A DNA stretch of 31,354 nucleotides, from contig CAZNUK010000021.1 in NCBI GenBank assembly GCA_964576255.1, positions 1-31,354 on the forward strand. The letters run 5' to 3'. The notes under the pieces were generated by a model, which searched no databases, was not told where the DNA came from, and saw only the letters and a list, made by a program, of their open reading frames with translations. The stretch is from Eshraghiella sp964576255. Lineage in GTDB: Bacteria; Bacillota; Clostridia; Lachnospirales; Lachnospiraceae. A program made the translations under genes and the position numbers. Shown piece after piece: positions 1-8,103 of the stretch. How positions within the stretch are numbered: position 1 is the stretch's first letter; the number at the start of each line of letters is the position of its first letter.

Positions 1-317
1 CTATTCGAATACCACTGGTAATAAGCAACTGCCCACCCTATCCAATATTCCTTAGATCGTCCGAAATGCTCCTGATGCTCTATTTGAAGTTCCTGTTTTT
101 TTGTTTCTGCAACAATTTCTACCACAATTTCAATACCACTTTTTCCTACAAGACAAGCAGGTTCGCCATTTTCCATTCGTTTACTTACAGAACTTGCAAT
201 AAAAAGTTTCACGAAATCGTTACCGGTAATTCCACAAGTATTAACCGCATAATCAAAGGCATCTCCAAGTACCGACTGTGCTTTACTCAGATATATTTCT
301 TGGTATGCGTGGATCAT
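1..317 (-). CDS. DUF3990-associated partner protein, partial (C-terminus outside window)
   Basis: The frame is open from an ATG at 317 to the window edge (105 codons, 3' end missing). The start lies 35 bp inside the end of the DUF3990 gene, in another frame, with AGGAGG about 11 nt upstream, so translation is probably coupled. Visible features are a helical N-terminus with LGDAFDYAVN near residues 18-27, GKSGIE near 63-68, and an aromatic stretch ending YWIGWAVAYYQW at the edge. I recognise this pattern from short proteins that often accompany DUF3990/DUF3791 genes in gut Firmicutes and Bacteroidetes; that is from memory, not from a search. From context it may be the antitoxin or regulator of the DUF3990 protein. 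Its biochemical role is not known to me. Confidence 0.7.
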   Translation of the reverse strand, partial: MIHAYQEIYLSKAQSVLGDAFDYAVNTCGITGNDFVKLFIASSVSKRMENGEPACLVGKSGIEIVVEIVAETKKQELQIEHQEHFGRSKEYWIGWAVAYYQWYSN

Positions 318-975
318 CGTTTTTAATGCCTCCTCTCATAATATCCTGAATATACAGCCCATCACTCTCTTCCTCAAGCATTTCAAAATAAAGCTGATTT
401 GCTTCATCATCTCGAGACCTACGTAAAATATAATATTGGTCTTTTGCTGCAACATCAAACCCCTCGTATTCCAGCATAGAAAAGGCATATTTTGACTTAA
501 TAACGATTTGTTCACCTAATTTTCCAAGTCGCATTGCGCGTGCCAACTGTTCTACCGAAATACCATTGTTAAGGAAAGACTCTGCATAGTCGAAATAGGA
601 ATCATCCGCACGATAACCTGTAATCAAATCAAAAGCATTAACATTGACACTGAAGTTATCAATCAAATACCTTTTAGCTCTCCTTGCAATAGGTGTTTTT
701 ATAGAAAACAGACGATGCTCAACCAAAACGGCTATCCAATTTAGTATAGTGTAATTAGGGCTATTCAAATTCAAAACATTTAAATGTTCAATATCTATTG
801 TATAACGATTAGAAAAACCGTCTCGCAAAGATGATACCGCCCATTCTTTTGCTAGTTCTTCACTTGTAGTACAATAAAACCCAAGTCCAAAGTCATTATT
901 CTTTTTTCCTTCACCAAAAATCGGCTGTTCCACAATTTTATCAGAGCCGTGGTATATCGTAATTATTTTACCCAT
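283..975 (-). CDS. DUF3990 family protein (ADP-ribosyltransferase-like, candidate toxin)
   Basis: The protein has 230 residues. I chose the ATG at 975 because the GGAGG that would serve it lies inside the longer GTG-started frame (987). The N-terminus has the DUF3990 signature: IYHGS at residues 7-11 and DFGLGFYCTT at 28-37, followed by an Ala/Trp helix (LAKEWA). H-G-S and F-Y-x-T elements of this kind recall the NAD-binding core of ADP-ribosyltransferases; the link to that fold is inference. The C-terminus (DIMRGGIKNDDPR) is also typical of the family. No signal peptide or membrane segment is visible, so it should be cytosolic. It is the first gene after a palindrome-bearing promoter and overlaps the partner gene by 35 bp, an arrangement expected of a toxin-antitoxin-like or anti-phage cassette. 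Activity and target are unknown. Confidence 0.82.
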   Translation of the reverse strand: MGKIITIYHGSDKIVEQPIFGEGKKNNDFGLGFYCTTSEELAKEWAVSSLRDGFSNRYTIDIEHLNVLNLNSPNYTILNWIAVLVEHRLFSIKTPIARRAKRYLIDNFSVNVNAFDLITGYRADDSYFDYAESFLNNGISVEQLARAMRLGKLGEQIVIKSKYAFSMLEYEGFDVAAKDQYYILRRSRDDEANQLYFEMLEEESDGLYIQDIMRGGIKNDDPRIPRNISE

Positions 976-1000
976 TACTACCTCCACTTATTACATATTA

Positions 1001-1029
1001 ATTGTATCACTGTAGTGATAGTTGGTCAA
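1001..1029 (-). promoter_or_regulatory. Sigma-A promoter with operator-like palindrome for the DUF3990 cassette
   Basis: Read on the minus strand there is a -35 TTGACC (1024-1029), a 17-bp spacer and a -10 TACAAT (1001-1006). The spacer region holds a perfect inverted repeat, TATCACT-GT-AGTGATA, at 1005-1020 on the plus strand. A dyad between -35 and -10 is the classic place for a repressor that blocks polymerase, as in autoregulated toxin-antitoxin operons. The ribosome site GGAGG and the ATG at 975 follow about 25 nt downstream. Confidence 0.65.
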
Positions 1030-1091
1030 TAAGCATTTTTCTTCTATTCGATTTCGTTAAATTTTTTCGAAAAAAAAGAAGTTCCTTAAAC

Positions 1092-1378
1092 TATCCTCCC
1101 CCGCCTAGTTTTTTAGGCGTTCATCATCCATCGTGAAACCTTTTATCATATATTCTTTTATGCGTTCCGTTGCCCAACGCCTAAAATTTGTAGCTATGAT
1201 AGACTTTATTCTATATCCAAGAGAAATAATCATTTCCGACAGGTTGCCTCTTCTTCTAATTCACCTTCTTCATAACATAAAGGTAACATCAATCTTAGTC
1301 ACTCCATTTTCTGACTGATAAATCAAAATCTCACTATTATTATGATCTTTCACACAAACTATTCCCTCTTTCTTGCCA
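1092..1378 (-). pseudogene. RhuM-family (virulence/Fic-associated) gene remnant
   Basis: Minus-strand translation in shifting frames gives pieces that line up in order with RhuM-type proteins. First comes ILIYQSENGVTKIDVTF (from about 1340 to 1278), then YEEGELEEEATCRK after a frame change (about 1275-1233), then MIISLGYR and IATNFRRWATERIKEY and GFTMDDERLKN (about 1232-1108), ending at a stop. LGGGG can be read just after in another frame. The DNA-binding-like segment normally between the first two pieces, and a further block before MIISLGYR, are absent. There is no in-frame start codon. The remnant starts directly at the rlmD stop codon. With the DUF3990 cassette next to it, this marks a site of past insertion and decay. 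The RhuM assignment rests on my memory of the family's motifs. Confidence 0.72.
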
Positions 1379-2530
1379 TCAAGTGCGGTTCCCAACCATC
1401 TCCAAACTGCACACGCATTCACAATGTCCCGCCCACGGGAACATATCCACCGGCGTACATTCCTTCATCACGTACCCCTTCTTCTTAAACAGCTTCAAAT
1501 CCCGCGAAAGTGTCTCAGGGTTGCAGCTTATGTACACCACTTTTTTCGGAGCGAGCTTGGCAACAGAATTAATGAATTTTACGTCACTTCCGGCTCTTGG
1601 CGGGTCCATAAATACCACATCATATGGAACCTTGTGCATAGCCTCCTGCTGCATAAATTCTCCTGCGTCCGCAAGGAAATAGCGCACCTTTTTGCAATTA
1701 TTAAGGCGAAGATTTTCCTTGGCGTCGTTAACCGCGTCCTTGTTAAGCTCCACGCCGATTACCTCTGCCGCTTTGTCAGAAGCAATAATTCCGATTGTGC
1801 CTATGCCACTGTAGGCGTCCAGTATGCGCTCCTTGCCGGTAAGTCCGGCGTATTCAATGGCTTTTTGGTACAGAATCTCTGTCTGGACAGAGTTTACCTG
1901 ATAAAAGGACTTTGAAGAAATCTTAAAAGTTTTACCGCAAAGCTTATCAGTGATGTAGCCCTTGCCGTAGATTACTTCCTCACGTTCTCCAAGAACCATG
2001 CTGGTACTTCTATTGTTAACATTCATTACAATGGTTTTAATTTCCGGGTGCTCCTTAGTAAGCGCCTTGACAAAATTGTTTTTGGATGGGAATATAGGCT
2101 CAGCCACCACAAGTGTCACCAGAATTTCTCCTGTCGCATGGGCGCTACGAATTAAAATATGGCGCAAAAAGCCACGCCTGGTATCCTCGTTGTAAGCTCT
2201 GAATTTAAAGGATTTGGCAAGTCTCGTTATCGTATTTATTATTTCATCAGCTTTTTTGTTATCCAGAAGACAAGAATCCATTCTTACGACTCTGTGACTT
2301 TTTTCCTCGTAGGTGCCGGCAAAAATTGTACCATTTTTGTCCTGAGCAACTACCCCATGTACCTTATTACGGTAGTTGTAAGGATTCTCCATGCCGATTA
2401 TGTTTTTTACCGGGCCAAAGGGACGGATAAGCTTAGTGACAAGCTTCTGCTTTTCCTGAAGCTGCTTACTATATTCCATTCCCATATATGCACATCCGCC
2501 GCAACGGTCTCTGTATTTACAATTTACCAT
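1379..2530 (-). CDS. rlmD: 23S rRNA (uracil-C5)-methyltransferase, RlmD/RumA family
   Basis: This enzyme transfers a methyl group from SAM to C5 of a uridine in 23S rRNA (U1939 for RlmD; the Firmicutes RlmCD enzyme also modifies U747, and the sequence does not tell which). Numbered from the ATG at 2530 (383 residues), the N-terminus has the iron-sulfur cysteines C4, C10, C13 (CGGC) and C87. The SAM-binding motif DAYSGIGTIGI lies at 238-248, DPPRAGSD at 309-316, and the catalytic cysteine is C336 in YISCNP. There is no N-terminal TRAM domain, so it is shorter than E. coli RumA. AAGGTG is better spaced for the ATG at 2530 than for one at 2536. It is the last gene of the seven-gene minus-strand run. 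The final residues (VGNRT) differ from the usual family tail and abut the RhuM remnant, so the 3' end may have been altered. Confidence 0.9.
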   Translation of the reverse strand: MVNCKYRDRCGGCAYMGMEYSKQLQEKQKLVTKLIRPFGPVKNIIGMENPYNYRNKVHGVVAQDKNGTIFAGTYEEKSHRVVRMDSCLLDNKKADEIINTITRLAKSFKFRAYNEDTRRGFLRHILIRSAHATGEILVTLVVAEPIFPSKNNFVKALTKEHPEIKTIVMNVNNRSTSMVLGEREEVIYGKGYITDKLCGKTFKISSKSFYQVNSVQTEILYQKAIEYAGLTGKERILDAYSGIGTIGIIASDKAAEVIGVELNKDAVNDAKENLRLNNCKKVRYFLADAGEFMQQEAMHKVPYDVVFMDPPRAGSDVKFINSVAKLAPKKVVYISCNPETLSRDLKLFKKKGYVMKECTPVDMFPWAGHCECVCSLEMVGNRT

Positions 2531-2541
2531 AGTCATTCACC

Positions 2542-3438
2542 TTACCATTCCTCGTAAAAATCCGGGATAAAACTCTCTGTGGCAGTTTCTCCCTCCTGTA
2601 TAAAACCATTTTCAACTCCGATTTCAATGGCGTAATCCACTAACGCTTCGTACTCCTCGTCTGTAACCTTCATGCCAAGCTCCGGATATTTTGTCTCGAT
2701 ACCGGGCATTGGGGTGTATTGGTTCATAATGCTTAGATAGATGGAATCTCCATATTGTTCATATAAAGCCTTAATTATCTTCTTGGAGTCCTCCAATAAT
2801 CCCGGGAGCAACAGATGCCTGACTATTACTCCTTTTGTCATAATTCCGTCTTCATTAAAACAAGGTTCTCCAACCTGCTCATACATCTCTTTGATGGCTG
2901 CCATTGCCACCTCATAATAATCCGGCGCATTAGAATATTTTGCCCCTATTTCAGAAGAAAAATATTTGCAATCCGGAAGATATATGTCCACAAGTCCCCG
3001 AAGCTTACGAAGGCTTTCTACTTTTTCATAACTTCCTGTGTTGTACACAATAGGTATGCTAAGCCCGTTGTTTTTGGCTAGATTAAGAGCCTGGGCAATC
3101 TGGGGTATGTAGTGGGTTGTAGTAACCAGATTAATGTTATTGGCACCTTCTTTTTGGAGCTTTAGAAAAACCTCTGAAAGCTCAGATATAGAAAGCTCCT
3201 TCCCAACTCCTCCACCGGCAATTGCACGATTCTGGCAATACACACAATGAAGTGGACAGCCACTAAAAAATACTGTTCCGGAACCTTTTTCTCCCGAAAT
3301 ACAAGGCTCCTCCCACATATGCAATGCCGCTCTTGCCACCTTAATTGTCTCAAGGCTGCCACAATAGCCCGTTGCCTTGCTTCTATCCACCTTGCACTCT
3401 CTTGGGCAGAGAGCGCAAATCTTTAAGTCTATTCGCAT
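2542..3438 (-). CDS. PflA/PflX-like radical SAM protein
   Basis: The protein has 298 residues and belongs to the radical SAM superfamily, close to the uncharacterised PflX group (COG1313) related to pyruvate formate-lyase activases. The cluster motif CPLHCVYC places C61, C65 and C68 as [4Fe-4S] ligands. An extra N-terminal set (C8, C11, C15, C26, in the context ICALCPREC and YCG) suggests another metal site. It has no membrane segment and should be cytosolic. Its start overlaps the AAA ATPase gene by 10 bp and it ends just before rlmD, so the three are translated in series. No glycyl-radical enzyme substrate is visible nearby, so its target is unknown. The ATG at 3438 has only a weak ribosome site, consistent with translational coupling. 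Confidence 0.85.
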   Translation of the reverse strand: MRIDLKICALCPRECKVDRSKATGYCGSLETIKVARAALHMWEEPCISGEKGSGTVFFSGCPLHCVYCQNRAIAGGGVGKELSISELSEVFLKLQKEGANNINLVTTTHYIPQIAQALNLAKNNGLSIPIVYNTGSYEKVESLRKLRGLVDIYLPDCKYFSSEIGAKYSNAPDYYEVAMAAIKEMYEQVGEPCFNEDGIMTKGVIVRHLLLPGLLEDSKKIIKALYEQYGDSIYLSIMNQYTPMPGIETKYPELGMKVTDEEYEALVDYAIEIGVENGFIQEGETATESFIPDFYEEW

Positions 3439-4880
3439 GAAACGATCTCACAATCCATTAAAGGCTCATTGGCCCAATCACCAAAGGTTCTGATATGGTA
3501 ATTGGATGCCATTTCTTTTTCAAATACCGCATAGGCTTCCTCATCATAAACTCGCTTGGCAAAATCCCATGCCTCACCAATTGCAGTTCTGGTATCCAGA
3601 AGAACTTTTTCATAATGTGGAATAATGTGTTCAAATTCCTTAGACACATTTGTCTGCATCTCGTCTGCATACAACGCTTCATCCATGCCTCGTGCATGCT
3701 TTACTGCAATATCATCCACGAATTTAATGGCATTTTTCAAGGCTGCCATTTGATTTTCCGTAAGAAAATTAGTCTCTTCATGGACAGTAACCTTCTGACG
3801 CTTTACCTCTGCAACCGAATATGTGTCATATCTAAAGTCGGTCATATTTCTTCGATAAATTTCAAATATGTCATTGGTCATATTAAGAACACTTCTGGCA
3901 AAATGTCTTTCATAATCGCAGTGATAGATTTTCTCTGCAACCTCATGAATTTTGTCAATAACCTGGGCAACCTTCATATATGGCTCATAGGTATCCTGCA
4001 TTGTCTTAAAAGCAGCCACCTGATCCTGTTCACTTTCGATGCTTATTTCAACACTGTTAACTGCATGATAGTATTTGCAAAAATCCTCAGCCACTTCACT
4101 ATCCTGAACATACTCCTTAATTAAATCCACTGTAACTTCATAACCAAGTCTTTCATATGCCTTAAGCATATCAGACAAATCTTCCCATGCTCTGGCAGTA
4201 ACAAAGCTCTTTTTCTCAGGAGTAATTGTTATTTTGAAAAAATTATCTCTGTTATTGTACAGATAGGACAAAATAGTGCTGTTAACTCTTGCCTTCCATG
4301 CATACTCAAGCCACACTGCAAAATCAGGCTCAACTTCCATCTTTTTCATTCTGTCCAAAGTGGCAATATCAAACTCTCTTACAGAGCTGTTATATTCCTT
4401 CGGATTACCTGCAACAACAATTACCCAGCCATCCGGCACTCTGTAATTACCGAAGGTTTTGCACTGCAAAAACTGTAACATCTGTGGCGCAAGGCTTTCA
4501 TCCACGCAGTTAATTTCGTCCAAAAACAAAATACCCTCGCTTAAGTTGGTGGCATTCATTTTACGATAGATGGAGGAAATTATTTCACTCATTGTGTACT
4601 TAGTAACAGAGAAGCTTTCCCTGTCAAAATGCATATCCACAATCTGTGGCATACCAATGGCACTGTTTCTGGTGTGATGAGTAATAGTGTAGGACACCAG
4701 CGCCACCTTATTTTCCTGTGCAATCTGCTCCATAATTGCAGTTTTACCAATACCCGGCGCACCAATCATGAGAATAGGGCGTTGTCTTGTAGTAGGGATA
4801 AGATACTGTCCCTTTTCATCCTTGGCAAGGTATGCCTGAATACTGTTGGATATCTCCTGTTTTACAACCTTTATGTTCAT
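3429..4880 (-). CDS. MoxR/CbbQ-like AAA ATPase
   Basis: This 483-residue ATPase has Walker A GAPGIGKT at residues 40-47, Walker B ILFLDE at 117-122, sensor-1 asparagine N159 in VAGNP, and a candidate arginine finger R177 (LDRM). The layout fits the AAA_5/MoxR-type clade, whose members often act as chaperones inserting cofactors or remodelling protein complexes. The C-terminal 250 residues are helical and match no domain I can name. MoxR ATPases usually sit next to a VWA-domain partner gene; none is visible here. Instead the gene lies between two radical SAM genes, overlapping YgiQ by 4 bp and the PflX-like gene by 10 bp. That hints at a role in maturing an iron-sulfur enzyme, but this is inference. 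AAGGAG lies 9 nt before the ATG. Confidence 0.85.
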   Translation of the reverse strand: MNIKVVKQEISNSIQAYLAKDEKGQYLIPTTRQRPILMIGAPGIGKTAIMEQIAQENKVALVSYTITHHTRNSAIGMPQIVDMHFDRESFSVTKYTMSEIISSIYRKMNATNLSEGILFLDEINCVDESLAPQMLQFLQCKTFGNYRVPDGWVIVVAGNPKEYNSSVREFDIATLDRMKKMEVEPDFAVWLEYAWKARVNSTILSYLYNNRDNFFKITITPEKKSFVTARAWEDLSDMLKAYERLGYEVTVDLIKEYVQDSEVAEDFCKYYHAVNSVEISIESEQDQVAAFKTMQDTYEPYMKVAQVIDKIHEVAEKIYHCDYERHFARSVLNMTNDIFEIYRRNMTDFRYDTYSVAEVKRQKVTVHEETNFLTENQMAALKNAIKFVDDIAVKHARGMDEALYADEMQTNVSKEFEHIIPHYEKVLLDTRTAIGEAWDFAKRVYDEEAYAVFEKEMASNYHIRTFGDWANEPLMDCEIVSCE

Positions 4881-6706
4881 TTACTTTTTCTCCTTGTCTG
4901 TTTTTTCTTAATCTGACGGGGTGGAATGAGGCATTTTTTGTCAAATCCGATTAAATCCCCTCTATGCTCCTTAAGAAGAGCCTCTTTAACCAATTCGTAG
5001 TTTTTGGGGTCACGATACTGAATTAGTGCACGCTGCATAGCCTTCTCATGTGGGTTACGTGCGGTGTACACCGGCTCCATATTTCTTGGGTCAACTCCTG
5101 TGTAATACATACAGGTGGATATGGTAGAAGGTGTTGGATAAAAGTCCTGCACCTGCTCTGGCATATAGCCAATATCCCTAATATATTCCGCAAGCTTAAT
5201 TGCATCCTTAAGTGTGGAGCCCGGATGGGAGGACATTAAATACGGCACAAGGTACTGTTTTTTCCCCAATGCTTCGTTAATTCCCGCACACTTATCCACA
5301 AATTTCTCATAAATTTTGTTATCAGGCTTACCCATAAGTCTTAAAACATTATCAGACACATGCTCCGGTGCAACACGAAGCTGCCCGCTTATGTGATGCC
5401 TGCAAAGTTCCTTAATAAAAGTGTCTTTTTTATCCGCTAAGGCATAATCAAATCTTACTCCGGAGCGGACAAAAACCTTCTTTACCTTAGGAAGACTCCT
5501 AAGAGTCCTTAAAATATCTATATATTCACTGTGGTCCACCTTAAGGTTAGGACATGGCTTAGGAAACAGACATTGTCTGTGGGTACAGGCTCCCTTAGTA
5601 AGCTGCTTATCACACGCCGGCTGCCTAAAATTAGCCGTAGGTCCTCCAACATCATGAATATATCCCTTAAAATCCTTATCCTCCGTCATCTTAACTGCTT
5701 CTTCAACAAGGGATTCTTTGCTTCTGGTCTGAAGAATTCTTCCCTGGTGAAAGGTAAGTGCACAAAAAGAACATGACCCAAAACAGCCTCTGTTGGAGGT
5801 CAGGCTGAATTTAATCTCTGAAATCGCCGGAATTCCCCCATCCTTCTCGTACATCGGGTGATAGGTATTCATATAAGGCAGGGCATACACATCATCCATC
5901 TCTATCTGGCTAAGTGGAAGGGATGCAGGATTTTGCACCACATAAATCCCCTTATCATAAGCCTCCACAAGTCTTTTGCCCACAAAGGGGTCCGTATTCT
6001 GATATTGTGTATAAAAGCTTTTGGCATAATTAAGCTTGTCTTTTTTTAACTCATCAAAGCTTGGAAGCATAACATAGTCATATACATTTTCCAGCTCCTT
6101 AGTGCGATACACCGTTCCCTGAACAAAAGTAATATGCTCCACCAAAAGACCTGAATCCAAAGCCTCTGCGATTTCCACAATGGAATGCTCACCCATACCA
6201 TAGGAAATTATATCCGCCTGAGAATCCAGTAATATTGAACGCTTCAAGCTGTCTGACCAGTAATCATAATGTGCCAGACGACGAAGACTTGCTTCAATTC
6301 CGCCAATAATTATAGGAACATCCTTATATTTCTGGCGAATTAAGTTGCCATACACCACCGTTGCGTGGTCCGGGCGTTTGCCCATAACCCCACCGGGTGA
6401 ATAGGCATCTTCATGCCTTCTTTTCTTCGATACGGTATAATGGTTAACCATGGAATCCATATTACCGCCACTTATAAGAAAACCAAGTCTCGGTCTGCCA
6501 AATACATTAACGGATTCTGGATTTTTCCAGTCAGGCTGTGGAATGATTCCTACTTTAAAACCTCTGGATTCCAGAACCCTGCTTATTATGGCCGGACCAA
6601 AAGAAGAATGGTCCACATAGGCATCGCCAATAACATAGGCAAAATCCACCGTATCCCAGCCTCTATCCTTCATATCTTTTTTGCTAACAGGTAAAAAATC
6701 CCTCAC
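4877..6706 (-). CDS. YgiQ family radical SAM protein
   Basis: The 609-residue protein has the full YgiQ (UPF0313) pattern: an N-terminus DFLPVSKKDMKDRGWD followed by GDAYVDHSSFGPAII, a central radical SAM motif CFGSCSFC (C308, C312, C315) and downstream cysteines in CTHRQC and FPKPC. The N-terminal region resembles the cobalamin-binding-like domain seen in several B12-type radical SAM proteins. The reaction catalysed by YgiQ proteins is not known to me. The start is GTG at 6706; an internal ATG at residue 12 would remove the conserved N-terminus, and AGAGG lies about 9 nt upstream of the GTG. It lies 19 bp downstream of the phosphatase gene and overlaps the AAA ATPase by 4 bp, so it is part of the same transcript. 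Confidence 0.92.
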   Translation of the reverse strand: MRDFLPVSKKDMKDRGWDTVDFAYVIGDAYVDHSSFGPAIISRVLESRGFKVGIIPQPDWKNPESVNVFGRPRLGFLISGGNMDSMVNHYTVSKKRRHEDAYSPGGVMGKRPDHATVVYGNLIRQKYKDVPIIIGGIEASLRRLAHYDYWSDSLKRSILLDSQADIISYGMGEHSIVEIAEALDSGLLVEHITFVQGTVYRTKELENVYDYVMLPSFDELKKDKLNYAKSFYTQYQNTDPFVGKRLVEAYDKGIYVVQNPASLPLSQIEMDDVYALPYMNTYHPMYEKDGGIPAISEIKFSLTSNRGCFGSCSFCALTFHQGRILQTRSKESLVEEAVKMTEDKDFKGYIHDVGGPTANFRQPACDKQLTKGACTHRQCLFPKPCPNLKVDHSEYIDILRTLRSLPKVKKVFVRSGVRFDYALADKKDTFIKELCRHHISGQLRVAPEHVSDNVLRLMGKPDNKIYEKFVDKCAGINEALGKKQYLVPYLMSSHPGSTLKDAIKLAEYIRDIGYMPEQVQDFYPTPSTISTCMYYTGVDPRNMEPVYTARNPHEKAMQRALIQYRDPKNYELVKEALLKEHRGDLIGFDKKCLIPPRQIKKKQTRRKSK

Positions 6707-6725
6707 CCTAAGTTACCTCTTTCTT

Positions 6726-7370
6726 CTAATCTAGCCATTCCAGTAATTCCACCGGGTGACTTATAAAATTTACGGCTCCTGCCACTTCCAATTCTGTTTT
6801 ATCTCTAAATCCCCAAAGGCAGGTTATCATATTAAGCCCTGCATTATGAGCGGTCATTACATCCACTTCTGAGTCTCCCACATAAAGTGTGTGTTCTGCC
6901 TTACTGCCAAGCTCAGACATAACATTGTTAACCATTACAGAATCAGGTTTGGTTGGAATTCCATCCTTAACACCCATAGCTACATCAATATATTCAGCAA
7001 AGAAAAGCTTGTGTAAATCCTGTACGGCATTATGTGGTTTGTTGGATAAAATCGCAGTCTTATAACCCTTCTGCTTCACCTTAGAAAGCATATCCATTAT
7101 ACCTTCATATGGCGCAGTCAACTCATTGCTATGCTCACTGTAATGCACTTTAAAAGTACTAAGAACCTGTGCGTACATTTCCTGTGAGACCTCAGATGGA
7201 AGTGCTTTTTGAATTAATACCGCGGCACCTCTTCCTACAAAAGTGCGCACTTCTTCCAAAGTGCGCTCCTTAAATCCATATTTATTTAATGCGTAATTGG
7301 TACTGTTACATAAATCCTCTAAAGTATTTAAAAGAGTACCATCCAAGTCAAAAATAATTGTGTTATACAT
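6726..7370 (-). CDS. HAD-IA hydrolase, phosphoglycolate phosphatase-like
   Basis: This HAD-superfamily phosphatase (214 residues from the ATG at 7370) has the nucleophile motif FDLDGTLLNT with D8 and D10, motif II AILSNKPH, the lysine of motif III before PDS, and motif IV VGDSEVDV. A helical cap lies between motifs I and II. The family includes Gph, which dephosphorylates 2-phosphoglycolate, but many members have other small phosphoester substrates, so the name is only by resemblance. The ATG at 7370 is preferred because AGGA lies 9 nt before it; the ATG at 7379 would sit directly against the ribosome site. The gene starts 19 bp after the preceding HAD gene and is followed after 19 bp by YgiQ. 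Confidence 0.85.
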   Translation of the reverse strand: MYNTIIFDLDGTLLNTLEDLCNSTNYALNKYGFKERTLEEVRTFVGRGAAVLIQKALPSEVSQEMYAQVLSTFKVHYSEHSNELTAPYEGIMDMLSKVKQKGYKTAILSNKPHNAVQDLHKLFFAEYIDVAMGVKDGIPTKPDSVMVNNVMSELGSKAEHTLYVGDSEVDVMTAHNAGLNMITCLWGFRDKTELEVAGAVNFISHPVELLEWLD

Positions 7371-7389
7371 AAACTGCATTCCTATTATT

Positions 7390-8103
7390 CTATTTAATAA
7401 TGTCCAGAACATGTCCTATATCGCCATCTGCGAATGCATATTTGCAATCCGGCAATGGGTCATTTTCCGGAGAAATCTCTGTCTTAACGTACAGTCCGTC
7501 CATTCCAAGAGCAGTTGCTCCTGCAATATCTGTAGTACTGTCATTGCCAATCATTACACACTCTTCGACTTTGAGATTATGCTTGGCAATCAATGCTTTG
7601 TAAAATTCCGGGTCAGGTTTCTTACAACCATTATCTGATGAGATAAAAATATCATCAAAATAATCTATAATTCCGGTGCCCTCTAACTCCTGCCAGGTAA
7701 ATACTCTCTGGGCATTGGATAAAAGATACACTTTCTTACCTGCTGCCTTAAGGCTTTCTAAAACCTTCTTGGTATTAGGATACAGCTGAATAAAACTTGT
7801 TGAAATAATTCTAAAATTCTCTCCTGCTGCCCAAATCTCTTCGTCGGTAGCATCTGCTTTTTTGCTTCTGCATATTTCTTCAAAAACCGGAAGAACATCA
7901 ATCTCCCGCACTTTGAATTTGGCAGGCTCACTTTTTAACTTCTGCACCATAGTGCCATACAGCTTGTGAACCTCTGCACCGGTGTACTCCATTCCTCTTT
8001 CGGTAAGCCACTGGGCATATTCATCCCACACCTTATCGCTCCATTCATCTGTGCGAATATCAATTAAAGTTCCATATAAATCAAAAATATAATTCTTATA
8101 CAT
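7390..8103 (-). CDS. HAD-IA hydrolase with Tyr in motif I (haloacid dehalogenase-like)
   Basis: The protein has 237 residues from the ATG at 8103, with GGGAG six nt upstream. Motif I reads FDLYGTLIDI: the nucleophile Asp (D8) is present, but the second Asp of phosphatase-type members is replaced by Tyr (Y10), as in L-2-haloacid dehalogenases (usually FDAYGTL). Motif II is YLLSNAQ, the motif III lysine precedes PDPEFY, and motif IV is MIGNDSTTDIAG. Sequence features alone do not settle the substrate; dehalogenase chemistry or an atypical phosphatase are both possible. Its start lies 8 bp inside the end of the EAL gene, so translation is coupled, and the gph-like gene follows after 19 bp. Confidence 0.85.
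   Translation of the reverse strand: MYKNYIFDLYGTLIDIRTDEWSDKVWDEYAQWLTERGMEYTGAEVHKLYGTMVQKLKSEPAKFKVREIDVLPVFEEICRSKKADATDEEIWAAGENFRIISTSFIQLYPNTKKVLESLKAAGKKVYLLSNAQRVFTWQELEGTGIIDYFDDIFISSDNGCKKPDPEFYKALIAKHNLKVEECVMIGNDSTTDIAGATALGMDGLYVKTEISPENDPLPDCKYAFADGDIGHVLDIIK

Noticed and set aside
1062..1075. TTTTTTCGAAAAAA palindrome as a regulatory site
   Set aside because: In such AT-rich DNA a homopolymer dyad is weak evidence, and it has no clear position relative to a promoter.
1102..1119. CGCCTA...TAGGCG hairpin as rlmD terminator
   Set aside because: It lacks a T-run on the minus strand and coincides with the end of the RhuM remnant's coding sequence.
1133..1318. Plus-strand 61-codon frame
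   Set aside because: It is antisense to the RhuM remnant, lacks a ribosome site and resembles nothing.
3495..4124. Plus-strand 209-codon frame
   Set aside because: It lies fully antisense to the AAA ATPase gene, with the Ile/Phe/His-rich composition expected of a shadow frame.
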